This document shows, piece after piece, positions 57,025 to 64,000 of a stretch of 64,000 bases of DNA. The notes beneath the pieces are model-generated. The model had not been told where the DNA came from and searched no databases. It saw nothing but the letters and a program-made list of their open reading frames with translations. The first letter of the stretch is position 1, and each line of letters opens with the position of its first letter. The translations under genes were made by a program, and so were the position numbers. The stretch comes from Accumulibacter sp. (GTDB lineage: Bacteria; Pseudomonadota; Gammaproteobacteria; Burkholderiales; Rhodocyclaceae): assembly GCF_036625195.1 (NCBI RefSeq), contig NZ_JAZKUG010000001.1:4774001-4838000 (forward strand), given 5' to 3'.

Positions 57025-57044
57025 TCTTACGTGGAGCATACATG
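57025..57044 (-). promoter_or_regulatory. Conserved upstream 20-mer, gene H copy
   Basis: The minus strand reads CATGTATGCTCCACGTAAGA. It lies 31 nt upstream of the -10-like box, the same spacing as in D and one less than in C. Confidence 0.55.
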
Positions 57045-57118
57045 GTGGTCCTCTGAGCACCATCGTGGACGTCCCGACCAAGCGCCGCGCGGCCGCGGAA
57101 AAGGCGCCGCCGGGCCAC

Positions 57119-57416
57119 TGCAGGTGTGAAGGTGACAACCGATGAGGCAGCGCACACCCTGGCGATGGTGTCGAAGCGCGGCTGGGCACCCGGACGAAGT
57201 GCCTTGTACAAGTCCTCACGGCCAATCCCGGATGCCTTGGCAATCTCGGTCATGCCGCGCGCTCGGGCAATGTCGCCCAGGACAGCCGCCAGCAAAGCGG
57301 GATCCCCGTCCTCGATCATCGCCCTCAGATACTCGGCAATCACGTGCGCTGTCGAAGTGTTCGGCCGCATCGGACTCGGGAAGGTCGGCAACACGGATTT
57401 TCTCAACCACGATCAT
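57119..57416 (-). pseudogene. higA: Frameshifted HigA-type antitoxin relic
   Basis: Starting at ATG 57416 one frame gives MIVVEKIRVADLPESDAAEHFDSARD. The adjacent frame then continues with IAEYLRAMIEDGDPALLAAVLGDIARARGMTEIAKASGIG, LYKALRPGAQPRFDTIARVCAA and TFTPA. Together these make a typical HigA-like helix-turn-helix antitoxin (addiction-module antidote family), joined if two bases (AT) are restored at about 57338. The C-terminus is also irregular (VCAASSVVTFTPA), and the second frame has no stop until 56900. The start overlaps the stop of the higB remnant as ATGA, the normal arrangement of this operon. Known role of the family: binds and neutralises the HigB mRNA-cleaving toxin and represses the operon. 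Here it is judged non-functional. Confidence 0.72.
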
Positions 57417-57490
57417 TCCTCGATGTCGGCCGCGAGCTGTACGGCCCTGGGAATATCGGCGGCCTGCGGGGACGATGGCTGCCTTTGCCC
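57413..57490 (-). pseudogene. higB: C-terminal remnant of HigB-type toxin
   Basis: One frame directly before higA reads SSPQAADIPRAVQLAADIEE then TGA, which matches the usual C-terminus of HigB/RelE-like toxins (a DKxxQxADIxRAxxLA helix). The stop overlaps the higA start (ATGA). Everything upstream of about 26 codons is missing, replaced by the end of J. It is too short to be active. Confidence 0.55.
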
Positions 57491-57512
57491 TGGCGATCGA
57501 CCGGGCGACCTC

Positions 57513-60500
57513 TCAGTCGCGGTCGCCGGCGCCGCAGGATGTTGCCGCGAGCGCGTGGCGAACCGCTTCCGTGGCGGGGGACGGGCGACTGCCGAGGCGA
57601 TCGGCGAGCACCTCGCGGCAGCGCTGGTAGACGCGCAGTCCTTCCGCGACTTCGCCCTGCTGCTGCAGGCAGGTCATCCACTCGCGGTACAGCCGCTCGC
57701 GGCAGGGGTCGATCGCCGTCGCCCGTTCGTACAGCTTCGCCGCCTCGTCGTGCAAGCGGGCGCGACAGAGGACGGCGGCGAGATCGGCAAGAGTGCTGAC
57801 CACTTGCTGGCGCAGGTCGTCGCGCAGGCGGGTGACGCACGGCAGCGGCGCTTCGCGGGCCAGGAAGTCGCCGTGGTAGTGGCGCAGAAGCTCGCGTGCG
57901 GGCACCAGCAGCTCCGCCGCCGGCGGTGGCTCGGGCGCATCGAGCAGCGCGCGGAGCTTTCCCAGCGAACGCTGGCAACACCAGAGGTCGACCCAGCAGC
58001 GGTCGGGATTGAGCCGCAGCAGCCCGTCCTCGACCAGAACCAGGTCATCGGGCTCGCCGTCGCCGCCGAGGATCCGCCGCAGCCGCGAGAGAGTGCTGTC
58101 GAAAGCGCCGCGCTCGCGTCTGCCGACCGCCGCCGCCTCGCCCGCGACCAACGGCGGACGCCGGCTCCGCCTCTTCGGTGCGCGGCACTCGCCGTCGATC
58201 GTCGCGTCCGCCGGCCAGATCTCGCCGATCACTTCGCTGATCCGGATCGCTCGGCCGCCCAGTGCGATGAGGACGCGCAGCAGTTCGAGCGGCTTCTGCT
58301 GCAGACCGTCGGTCGCGCTGATCGGCTGTCCGGCGACGACCAGGCTGAAGCGCCCCAGGGTGTGAATGCGCACGTGCCATGGCCACTGCGGCAGATCGAT
58401 GCGCGGCGGCTTCAGGCGCCGGATGCCGATCAGGCGGCCGGCGAAGTCGGGGACGATGTCGTGTTCGAGGGCGAAGGCACAGAGGCGGGCCATCTCGCTC
58501 GGAAAGAAGTGGTGGTGGTTGCGGTAATCCTGCCGCGCGCCGACGGTGAAGGCACGTTGCAGCGCGCCGGCGCAGCGCGCTTCGTCGCCGGCAGCGAGGG
58601 CGAAAGTCGCTTCACACAGGTCGATCTCGTAGCGGATGATCTCACCCTGCATCAGATCGCCGTAGCGGCGGGCACTCGCGAGCGCCCGCCAGGCTTCGCC
58701 GGCCCGCCCGCAGGCGTGCAGCGCCTGCGCCAGTGACAGACGACCCAGCGCGTGCTGATGTGTTCCGCCGTAGCGATCGGCGATGGCATTTGCCGACTCG
58801 GCGGCGGCAAGCGCGCCGACGCGGTCGCCGGCGACGAGTCGTGCCAGCGTCTTCAGGTAGTCGAAGTGCGCCAGATCGACCTTGCGCCGCGGTTCGATCA
58901 TCCGCTCGAAGCGCTGCAACGCCAACTGTGCGCGGTCGGCGAAGCCATCGTTGATCCACCCATACACCTCGAGTGCGGCGAGCAGGAAGTCCCACATCCG
59001 CAAGCCGTGCTCGCGCGCCAGGCGAACCGCCCGCGTAACCGTGCTGATCGTCTGCGCGCAACACCCATGGCGCCAGTCGTGCATCGCCTGCAGCGCTTCC
59101 CAGAGAACTGCGAAGACCGGCGGCAGAGCGGCTGCGTCGGGCGGCCGCAGGGCATTCATCAGCCGCTCGAGTTCCGTGTGGCGGCCGACGCAGGCGGCGT
59201 AGTAGATATGCAGGTTGCAGCCAAGAAGCAAGCGCCGGCCGGGGTCGGCGCACTGCTCGACGAGACCCAGCAGGCGCTGTTCGACGACGCCGATGTCCGG
59301 GTCCTGCGGTCGGCGGAACATCAGCGCGCTGAAGATGCTCGCCGTGAAGCGTTCGTGCAGCGCGGCCGGTGGGTCACCGAAAAACCCGCGCAGTGTTGTC
59401 ACCTCATCCAGCCAGCAATCGAGCTGGCTGAAGTCGGCCCACTCGAGGCAGATCAGGTCGACGCTCGCCGACCAGGCGAGATAGGCGCCGTCGCCATCGC
59501 GGCGCTCGCGGAACAGCCGGTAGGCCCGCGCAAAGCGCTCCTGTGCCAGCGGTGGGTCGAAGTGCAGTTCGGCTTCGCCGTACCAGTAGGACAACCAGGG
59601 GTCGTCGTCGCGCAGTTCGGGGAGCAGCGCCTGCAGCCAGTCGGCGAGGGTGCGGTGGGCTCCCATGCGCAGCAGCGATTCGGCGGCGTTGCGGATCAGC
59701 TCGCGCAGCTCATCCCAGTGCTGGCCGTCGATCAGGAGCTGGGCGGCGGACTCGAGGTCGCCTGCCGCTATGAGCAGGGCTGCGGCGCGACGGCGCAGGC
59801 GTGCCTGCTCGTCGCCGGCGAGTTGCGCCAGGGCGCGGCGGCGCAGGAACTCGCGCAGCAGCGGGTGGAATTCGTACTGCGCCTGTTCCCCGCTACCGTG
59901 CAGGGTCGTGAGGAGACTGTCGTGATGCATCGCGGCCAGTACCTCTGCCGCTGCTGCGCTGCCGCACAGATCCTCCGCAATGCGGGCACTCATGCGCGGG
60001 AAGTGCGCGAGTTCAAGCAGCATGCGCTGTACGCCGGCCGGTTGCTGCTCGAAGATCTCGCCCGCCAGGTAGGCGAAGAGCGCGGCCTGGTCGGCGGCGG
60101 TGTCGGCCTGCAGGTTCCTGGCAGGAACCTGCGGCAACTGCAGCAGCAACTTCAGTCCGGCCGGCCAGCCGCGGCTGAGCTGGTGCAGCCGGGTCATCTC
60201 GCGCAGCGAGCGGGTGCCGGCCAGCGGCCGCGCCAATCGCTGCACGGCGAGCGATTCGTCCTCGGTGAACGGGAGTTGTTCCGGGTCGAGGACGGCCAGA
60301 TGCTCGTTGGCAAGCAGGCGCGCGAAGTCTGCCATCGGCCGCACGCGGCTGGCGACGAGCAGGCGGACGCTTGCCGGCGCCTCGGCGATGGCGGCCACGA
60401 CCAGCGCGCGGAAGGTCGGCGAGGAAAGAGCCTCCTGCGTGTTGTCGAAGACCAGTGTGACGGGGCCGGGAAATCCGCGGTAGAGGTCGGCAAAGTAGTG

Positions 60501-60818
60501 CCGGAAGAAGGCCCGCAGATCGCTCCCGGCCAGCGAATCGAGCGGCAGCATGCTGCCGGCGGCGGAAGCGGTCGCGCTCCCGGTCGCCTGCCGCAGGAAA
60601 TGGCAGCAGCCGGCGGCATCGATGTCGGTGCGATCGACCTGATACCAGCACGCGGTCCGTTGTCGGCTATCGAGGTAGCTGCTGATGAGGGTGGTCTTGC
60701 CGGCTCCGGCGCAACCGGCGATCCACACGGCCGATGCCCGCAGCCCGTCGTCGATGAGCCGGAACAGGCGCTCACGCACCAGCACCCGCGGCAGGCGCGG
60801 GGGACAGAACTTTCCCAA
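57513..60818 (-). CDS. Gene J: MalT-like ATPase/TPR regulator with winged helix and BTAD output (1101 aa)
   Basis: Predicted cytoplasmic signal-responsive transcriptional regulator of the large STAND/MalT type. The start is TTG at 60818: a near-perfect GGAGGAGGT lies 8 nt upstream and the protein then begins LGKFCPPRLPRVLVRERLF, the usual N-terminus of the family. An in-frame ATG at 60968 would add 50 Pro/Arg-rich residues of no family resemblance. A Walker A motif GCAGAGKTT lies at residues 35-43, and a Walker B-like LVFDN at about 120. A helical TPR-like middle spans about 350-800. A winged helix of the Trans_reg_C/OmpR type begins near 816 (VRIHTLGRFSLVVAGQP), followed by a BTAD domain at about 945-1090. 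Odd: a basic insert of about 30 residues (873-904, with APKRRSRRPP) interrupts the winged helix. It lies between giant genes K and H and is a candidate regulator of them. Confidence 0.88.
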   Translation of the reverse strand: MGKFCPPRLPRVLVRERLFRLIDDGLRASAVWIAGCAGAGKTTLISSYLDSRQRTACWYQVDRTDIDAAGCCHFLRQATGSATASAAGSMLPLDSLAGSDLRAFFRHYFADLYRGFPGPVTLVFDNTQEALSSPTFRALVVAAIAEAPASVRLLVASRVRPMADFARLLANEHLAVLDPEQLPFTEDESLAVQRLARPLAGTRSLREMTRLHQLSRGWPAGLKLLLQLPQVPARNLQADTAADQAALFAYLAGEIFEQQPAGVQRMLLELAHFPRMSARIAEDLCGSAAAAEVLAAMHHDSLLTTLHGSGEQAQYEFHPLLREFLRRRALAQLAGDEQARLRRRAAALLIAAGDLESAAQLLIDGQHWDELRELIRNAAESLLRMGAHRTLADWLQALLPELRDDDPWLSYWYGEAELHFDPPLAQERFARAYRLFRERRDGDGAYLAWSASVDLICLEWADFSQLDCWLDEVTTLRGFFGDPPAALHERFTASIFSALMFRRPQDPDIGVVEQRLLGLVEQCADPGRRLLLGCNLHIYYAACVGRHTELERLMNALRPPDAAALPPVFAVLWEALQAMHDWRHGCCAQTISTVTRAVRLAREHGLRMWDFLLAALEVYGWINDGFADRAQLALQRFERMIEPRRKVDLAHFDYLKTLARLVAGDRVGALAAAESANAIADRYGGTHQHALGRLSLAQALHACGRAGEAWRALASARRYGDLMQGEIIRYEIDLCEATFALAAGDEARCAGALQRAFTVGARQDYRNHHHFFPSEMARLCAFALEHDIVPDFAGRLIGIRRLKPPRIDLPQWPWHVRIHTLGRFSLVVAGQPISATDGLQQKPLELLRVLIALGGRAIRISEVIGEIWPADATIDGECRAPKRRSRRPPLVAGEAAAVGRRERGAFDSTLSRLRRILGGDGEPDDLVLVEDGLLRLNPDRCWVDLWCCQRSLGKLRALLDAPEPPPAAELLVPARELLRHYHGDFLAREAPLPCVTRLRDDLRQQVVSTLADLAAVLCRARLHDEAAKLYERATAIDPCRERLYREWMTCLQQQGEVAEGLRVYQRCREVLADRLGSRPSPATEAVRHALAATSCGAGDRD

Positions 60819-60826
60819 GCGTCGTG

Positions 60827-60835
60827 ACCTCCTCC
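60827..60835 (-). promoter_or_regulatory. Strong Shine-Dalgarno that decides the TTG start of J
   Basis: Minus strand GGAGGAGGT is followed by 8 nt and then TTG (60818-60816). No comparable site precedes the upstream ATG at 60968. Confidence 0.8.
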
Positions 60836-61100
60836 AGTTGGCGCCGCTTCCTGGCGCCGGTGATGCGGTGCCGGGTTTCCACCCTTCGCTGCGCGTTCGC
60901 CCGCGCGGAGCGGCGGTCGTCGCGCATGCGGTTCCGCCGTCATGGACGCTGCCTGCGGCGAGCGGCATGGTGCGTTGCCGAATCGGGCTGCGTCCGGTGT
61001 CGACGCAGCGCGACCAGTCCAGCCTGTGGGCAGCTGCGCGGAACGTTGGGGAATAACGCTACAGTCTTTTTCTCCGGGGAACAAGCGGTGGCCGGCGTGT

Positions 61101-61131
61101 GCCGCTGCCGCGGGGAAGCGGCGGCAGCGGC
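61101..61131 (-). terminator. Perfect 11-bp hairpin downstream of K
   Basis: GCCGCTGCCGC and GCGGCAGCGGC flank a 9-nt loop about 10 nt after the K stop. A T-run is lacking. It probably separates K from the regulator J. Confidence 0.6.
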
Positions 61132-61139
61132 GGCAGGCT

Positions 61140-64000
61140 TCAGGTGATGACGAAGTCGAGGCTGCTCAAGGTGAGCCCGCTGCCCAGGCTGGCGATCTGC
61201 ACAGGGGCGGAACCGGCGTTGCCGTTGGCGTCGTAGTACAGCGCGCCGCTGCTGCTGTCGTAGATGACGAAGTCGTCGACGTCGGCGGCTGCGGAGAACC
61301 CAGCGCCGGAGCGGAACGAGGTGGCGGCGAGGGTGCCGGGGCTCAGCAGCGAGGCGAAGATGGCGTTCTCGAGTTCGATCGTGTCGTCGAGGACGTTGAA
61401 GTCGCTGATCGTGTCGCGGTTGGTCGCGGCGTTCGGCAGCATGTCGAAGCGGAAGGTGTCGGCGCCGAGGCCGCCGCTGAGGGTGTCGTTGCCGTTGCCG
61501 CCGCTGAGGACGTTGCCGCCACCGTCGCCACTGAGGGTGTCGGCATAGGCCGAGCCGACGAGGTTCTCGATCGCGACCAGCGTGTCGCTGCCGGAGCCGC
61601 CGGTCGCGGTGCCGGTGGCGAGGCTGGCGGTGACGCCGCTGCTGACGCCGTAGAGGTAGCTGACGGTGTCGTTGCCGCCGGCGCCGTCGAGGAGGTTGTT
61701 GCCGGCTCCGGCGTAGAGGAGGTTGGCGAGGCCGTTGCCGTTCAGGCTGGCAACGCCGGTGGCGAGGATGCGGCCGTTCTCGATGTGGGCGCCGAGGGTG
61801 TAGGCGGCAAGCGAGCTGAAGACTTGGTCGATGCCGCCGGTGGCGGGATTGGCGTTGGTCTCGCTGACGCTGTCGCCGGCGTGGTCGACATAGTAGAGGT
61901 CGGCGCCGTCGCCACCGCTCAGGCTGTCGGCACCGGTGCCGCCCCAGAGGGTGTCGTTGCCGGCGCCGCCGTCAAGGGTGTCGTTGCCGGCACCGCCATT
62001 GAGGAAGTCGTTGCCTTGCGCGCCAGTGAGGCGGTTGGCGTTGCCGTCGCCGGTGAGGGTGTCGTCGTAGGTGGAGCCGCTGAGGTTCTCGATGCCGGCG
62101 AGGGTGTCGCTGCCGGAGCCGCCGGTCGCCTGTGCGCCGGCAAGGGCGAGGCTGACGCTGACGCCGCTGCTGGCGCCGTAGAGGTAGCTGACGGTGTCGT
62201 TGCCGCCGGCGCCGTCGAGGAGGTTGGCGCCAGTGCCGGCGTCGAGGAGGTTGTCGAGGGCGTTGCCGGTGAGGTTGGCGGCGCCGGTGGTGAGGATGCG
62301 GCCGTTCTCGATGTGGGCGCCGAGGGTGGTGCTGGCGAGGTAGCTGAGGACTTGGTCGGTGCCACCGGTTGCCGGGTTGGTGTTGGTCTCGCTGACGCTG
62401 TCGCCGGCGTCGTCGAGGTAGTAGAAGTCGGAGCCGTCACCACCGATCAGGCTGTCGGCACCAGTGCCGCCCCAGAGGCGGTCGTTGCCGGCGCCGCCGT
62501 CGAGGGTGTCGTTGCCGGCGCCGCCGTTGAGGAAGTCGTTGCCTTGCCCGCCGTGGAGCCGGTTGGCATTGGCGTCGCCGCGCAGGGTATCGTCGTAGGC
62601 CGAGCCTCCGAGGTTCTCGATGGCCATCAGGGTGTCGCTGCCAGAACCGCCGGTCGCCTGGGCGCCGGCGATGGCGAGGCTGACGCTGACGCCGCTGGCG
62701 GCGTCAGCGTAACTCGCGGTGTCGCTGCCCGAGCTCCCTGAAAGCGTGTCATTGCCGGCACCACCACCCAGGGTGTCATTGCCGTTGCCACCTTCGAGGC
62801 GGTTGGCGTTGCCATCGCCGACGAGCGTGTCGTCGTAGCTCGACCCCGTAAGGTTTTCGATGGCGATGAGGGTGTCGCTGCCGGAGCCGCCGGTCGCCTG
62901 CGCGCCCGCAATGGCGAGGCTGACGCTGACGCCGATGGGACCGCCGTAGAGGTAGCTGACGGTGTCGTTGCCGTCGGCGCCTTCGACGACGTTGCTGCCG
63001 CTGCCGGCGTAGAGCAGGTTGTCGAGATCGTTGCCGGTGAGGTTCGCGGCGCCGCTCGAGAGGACGCGGCCGCACTCGACGTGCGCCGTGAGGGTGTAGG
63101 CGGAGAGGAAGCTGTAGACCTGGTCGGTGCCCCCAGATGCGGGGTTGGCGTTGTTTTCTGCGACGCTGTCGCCGGCGTGGTCAACGTAGTAAAGGTCGGA
63201 GCCGTCGCCGCCGAGCAGGCTGTCGGCACCAGTGCCGCCCCAGAGGCGGTCGTTGCCGGCGCCGCCGTCAAGGGTGTCGTTACCGGCACCGCCGTCGAGC
63301 GAGTCATCGCCAGAGCCTCCTTCGAGGCGGTTGGCATTGCCGTCGCCGGTCAGGGTGTCGGCGTAGGTCGAGCCAGCCAGGTTCTCGATGCTGACGAGGT
63401 TGTCGCTGCCGGATCCGCCGGTCGCCTGTGCGCCACTGACGCCGAGGCTGACACGGACGCCGCTGCCGCTGACGCCGTAGAGGTAGCTGACGGTGTCGTT
63501 GCCACCGACGCCGTCGAGGACGTTGTTGCCGCTACCAGCTCCGAGGACGTTGTCGAGGGGGTTGCCGACGAGGGTGGCAGCGCCGGTGGCAAGAATGCGG
63601 CCGTTCTCGATGTGGGCGCCGAGGGTGTAGGCGGCCAGGGTACTCAAGACCTCGTCGGTACCGCCGGTTGCCGGGTTGGCGTTGGCTTCGCTGACGCCGT
63701 CGCCAATGTCGTCGACGTAGTAGGAGTCGGAGCCGTCGCCACCGGTCAGGCTGTCGGCACCGGTGCCACCCCGGAGGCGGTCGTTGCCAGCGCCGCCGTC
63801 GAGGATGTCGTTGCCGGCACCGCCGTCGAGGGTGTCGTTACCCTGTGCGCCGCTGAGGCGATTGGCGTTGCCGTCGCCGGTGAGGCTGTCATCGTACGTG
63901 GAGCCGGTGAGGTTCTCGATGCCGGCAAGGGTGTCGCTGCCGGAGCCGCCGGTCGCCTGTGCGCCGGCAATGGCGAGGCTGACGCTGACGCCGATGCCGC
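61140..64000 (-). CDS. Gene K: RTX protein, 5' end off the window (953 codons seen)
   Basis: The frame runs without a stop from the right edge to TGA at 61140; the start lies outside. Everything visible is RTX super-repeat: VSYLYG..SGVSVSLAIAGAQATGG segments, TLGAHIENGRIL strands, SDxYYVDDAGDSV linkers and GGAGNDTLDGG nonapeptides. It ends in the shared domain ADTFRFDMLPNAATNRDTI and the tail TLSSLDFVIT. The N-terminal module (DUF4347, Calx-beta or other) cannot be known from this window. No ATG is present in frame near the edge, so the true start is not inside the window. Inferred: another client of the same type I exporter, transcribed towards J and separated from it by a hairpin. Confidence 0.88.
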   Translation of the reverse strand, partial: GIGVSVSLAIAGAQATGGSGSDTLAGIENLTGSTYDDSLTGDGNANRLSGAQGNDTLDGGAGNDILDGGAGNDRLRGGTGADSLTGGDGSDSYYVDDIGDGVSEANANPATGGTDEVLSTLAAYTLGAHIENGRILATGAATLVGNPLDNVLGAGSGNNVLDGVGGNDTVSYLYGVSGSGVRVSLGVSGAQATGGSGSDNLVSIENLAGSTYADTLTGDGNANRLEGGSGDDSLDGGAGNDTLDGGAGNDRLWGGTGADSLLGGDGSDLYYVDHAGDSVAENNANPASGGTDQVYSFLSAYTLTAHVECGRVLSSGAANLTGNDLDNLLYAGSGSNVVEGADGNDTVSYLYGGPIGVSVSLAIAGAQATGGSGSDTLIAIENLTGSSYDDTLVGDGNANRLEGGNGNDTLGGGAGNDTLSGSSGSDTASYADAASGVSVSLAIAGAQATGGSGSDTLMAIENLGGSAYDDTLRGDANANRLHGGQGNDFLNGGAGNDTLDGGAGNDRLWGGTGADSLIGGDGSDFYYLDDAGDSVSETNTNPATGGTDQVLSYLASTTLGAHIENGRILTTGAANLTGNALDNLLDAGTGANLLDGAGGNDTVSYLYGASSGVSVSLALAGAQATGGSGSDTLAGIENLSGSTYDDTLTGDGNANRLTGAQGNDFLNGGAGNDTLDGGAGNDTLWGGTGADSLSGGDGADLYYVDHAGDSVSETNANPATGGIDQVFSSLAAYTLGAHIENGRILATGVASLNGNGLANLLYAGAGNNLLDGAGGNDTVSYLYGVSSGVTASLATGTATGGSGSDTLVAIENLVGSAYADTLSGDGGGNVLSGGNGNDTLSGGLGADTFRFDMLPNAATNRDTISDFNVLDDTIELENAIFASLLSPGTLAATSFRSGAGFSAAADVDDFVIYDSSSGALYYDANGNAGSAPVQIASLGSGLTLSSLDFVIT

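Larger units (their letters stand above)
56886..57512. other. Region between J and H (627 nt)
   Basis: From right to left this holds the higB remnant (57413-57490), the frameshifted higA relic (57119-57416), the conserved 20-mer (57025-57044), the TGCTAGATTC box (56984-56993) and the H leader. One frame stays open from higA through the promoter element to 56900, which suggests that the antitoxin lost its stop rather than that a longer protein exists. Confidence 0.6.
60819..61139. other. Intergenic region K-J (321 nt)
   Basis: This region holds the hairpin after K (61101-61131), a short A/T-richer segment (about 61050-61075), and then a GC-rich leader with the J ribosome-binding site. A minus-strand frame in phase with J is open to 60968 but is judged non-coding. 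The conserved 20-mer is absent, and no clear promoter is found. Confidence 0.5.

Noticed and set aside
56900..57406. A 168-residue intact HigA antitoxin
   Set aside because: The N-terminal part of the family sequence is in another frame starting at 57416, and the last about 70 residues read through a conserved non-coding promoter element.
57126..60827. Plus-strand frames of 536 and 691 codons opposite J
   Set aside because: J has clear domains, a Walker A motif and a strong ribosome-binding site; the opposite frames have no recognisable domain.
60819..60968. ATG at 60968 as the start of J
   Set aside because: It lacks a ribosome-binding site and adds 50 atypical residues; TTG at 60818 has GGAGGAGGT at ideal spacing and starts where the family starts.

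Overview
The window is high-GC DNA of bacterial type. The strand use, the Shine-Dalgarno sites, an intact DDE insertion sequence, a higBA relic and a MalT/BTAD-type regulator fit a Gram-negative proteobacterium. A betaproteobacterium of the Rhodocyclales/Accumulibacter kind is only a guess; no rRNA, tRNA or housekeeping gene is present to place it. All real genes lie on the minus strand, so transcription runs right to left.

Most of the window is an array of nine giant genes for secreted or surface RTX-type proteins. Their N-terminal modules differ, but all eight whose 3' end is in the window have nearly the same C-terminal RTX and type I secretion region. In order of transcription they are: K (61140 to beyond 64000, 5' end missing, RTX only); H (51936-56885, DUF4347 + 10 RCC1-like repeats + RTX); G (44680-51474, 13 Calx-beta + RTX); F (38931-44624, 9 Calx-beta + RTX); E (34242-38495, 5 PPC-like domains + RTX); D (26681-33997, RTX + 4 cadherin-like + RTX); C (10832-26137, 5101 aa, DUF4347 + 40 RCC1-like repeats in blocks of 10/20/10 + 4 cadherin-like domains + two sets of seven FG-GAP repeats + RTX); B (4703-9148, DUF4347 + 10 RCC1-like + RTX); and A (1-4502, DUF4347 + 30 RCC1-like repeats, 3' end missing).

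Between K and H lies the only conventional gene, J (57513-60818). It encodes a 1101-residue MalT-like ATPase/TPR regulator with a winged-helix and BTAD output module. A decayed higBA toxin-antitoxin pair sits between J and H. A 1.49-kb insertion sequence with perfect 18-bp terminal inverted repeats lies between C and B and ends about 23 bp before the B start, so B has probably lost its own promoter.

How they may work together (inference): the giant proteins have no N-terminal signal peptide and share a C-terminal tail, so one type I secretion system outside this window probably exports them all, perhaps as matrix or adhesion proteins. C, D and H share a 20-bp upstream element at a fixed 31-32 bp from a TGCTAgATT box, and the adjacent regulator J is a candidate to act there. 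Tandem 684-bp, 531-bp, 369-bp and 132-bp coding repeats, plus a collinear 1.6-kb duplication between A and C, show a locus shaped by duplication and homogenisation.
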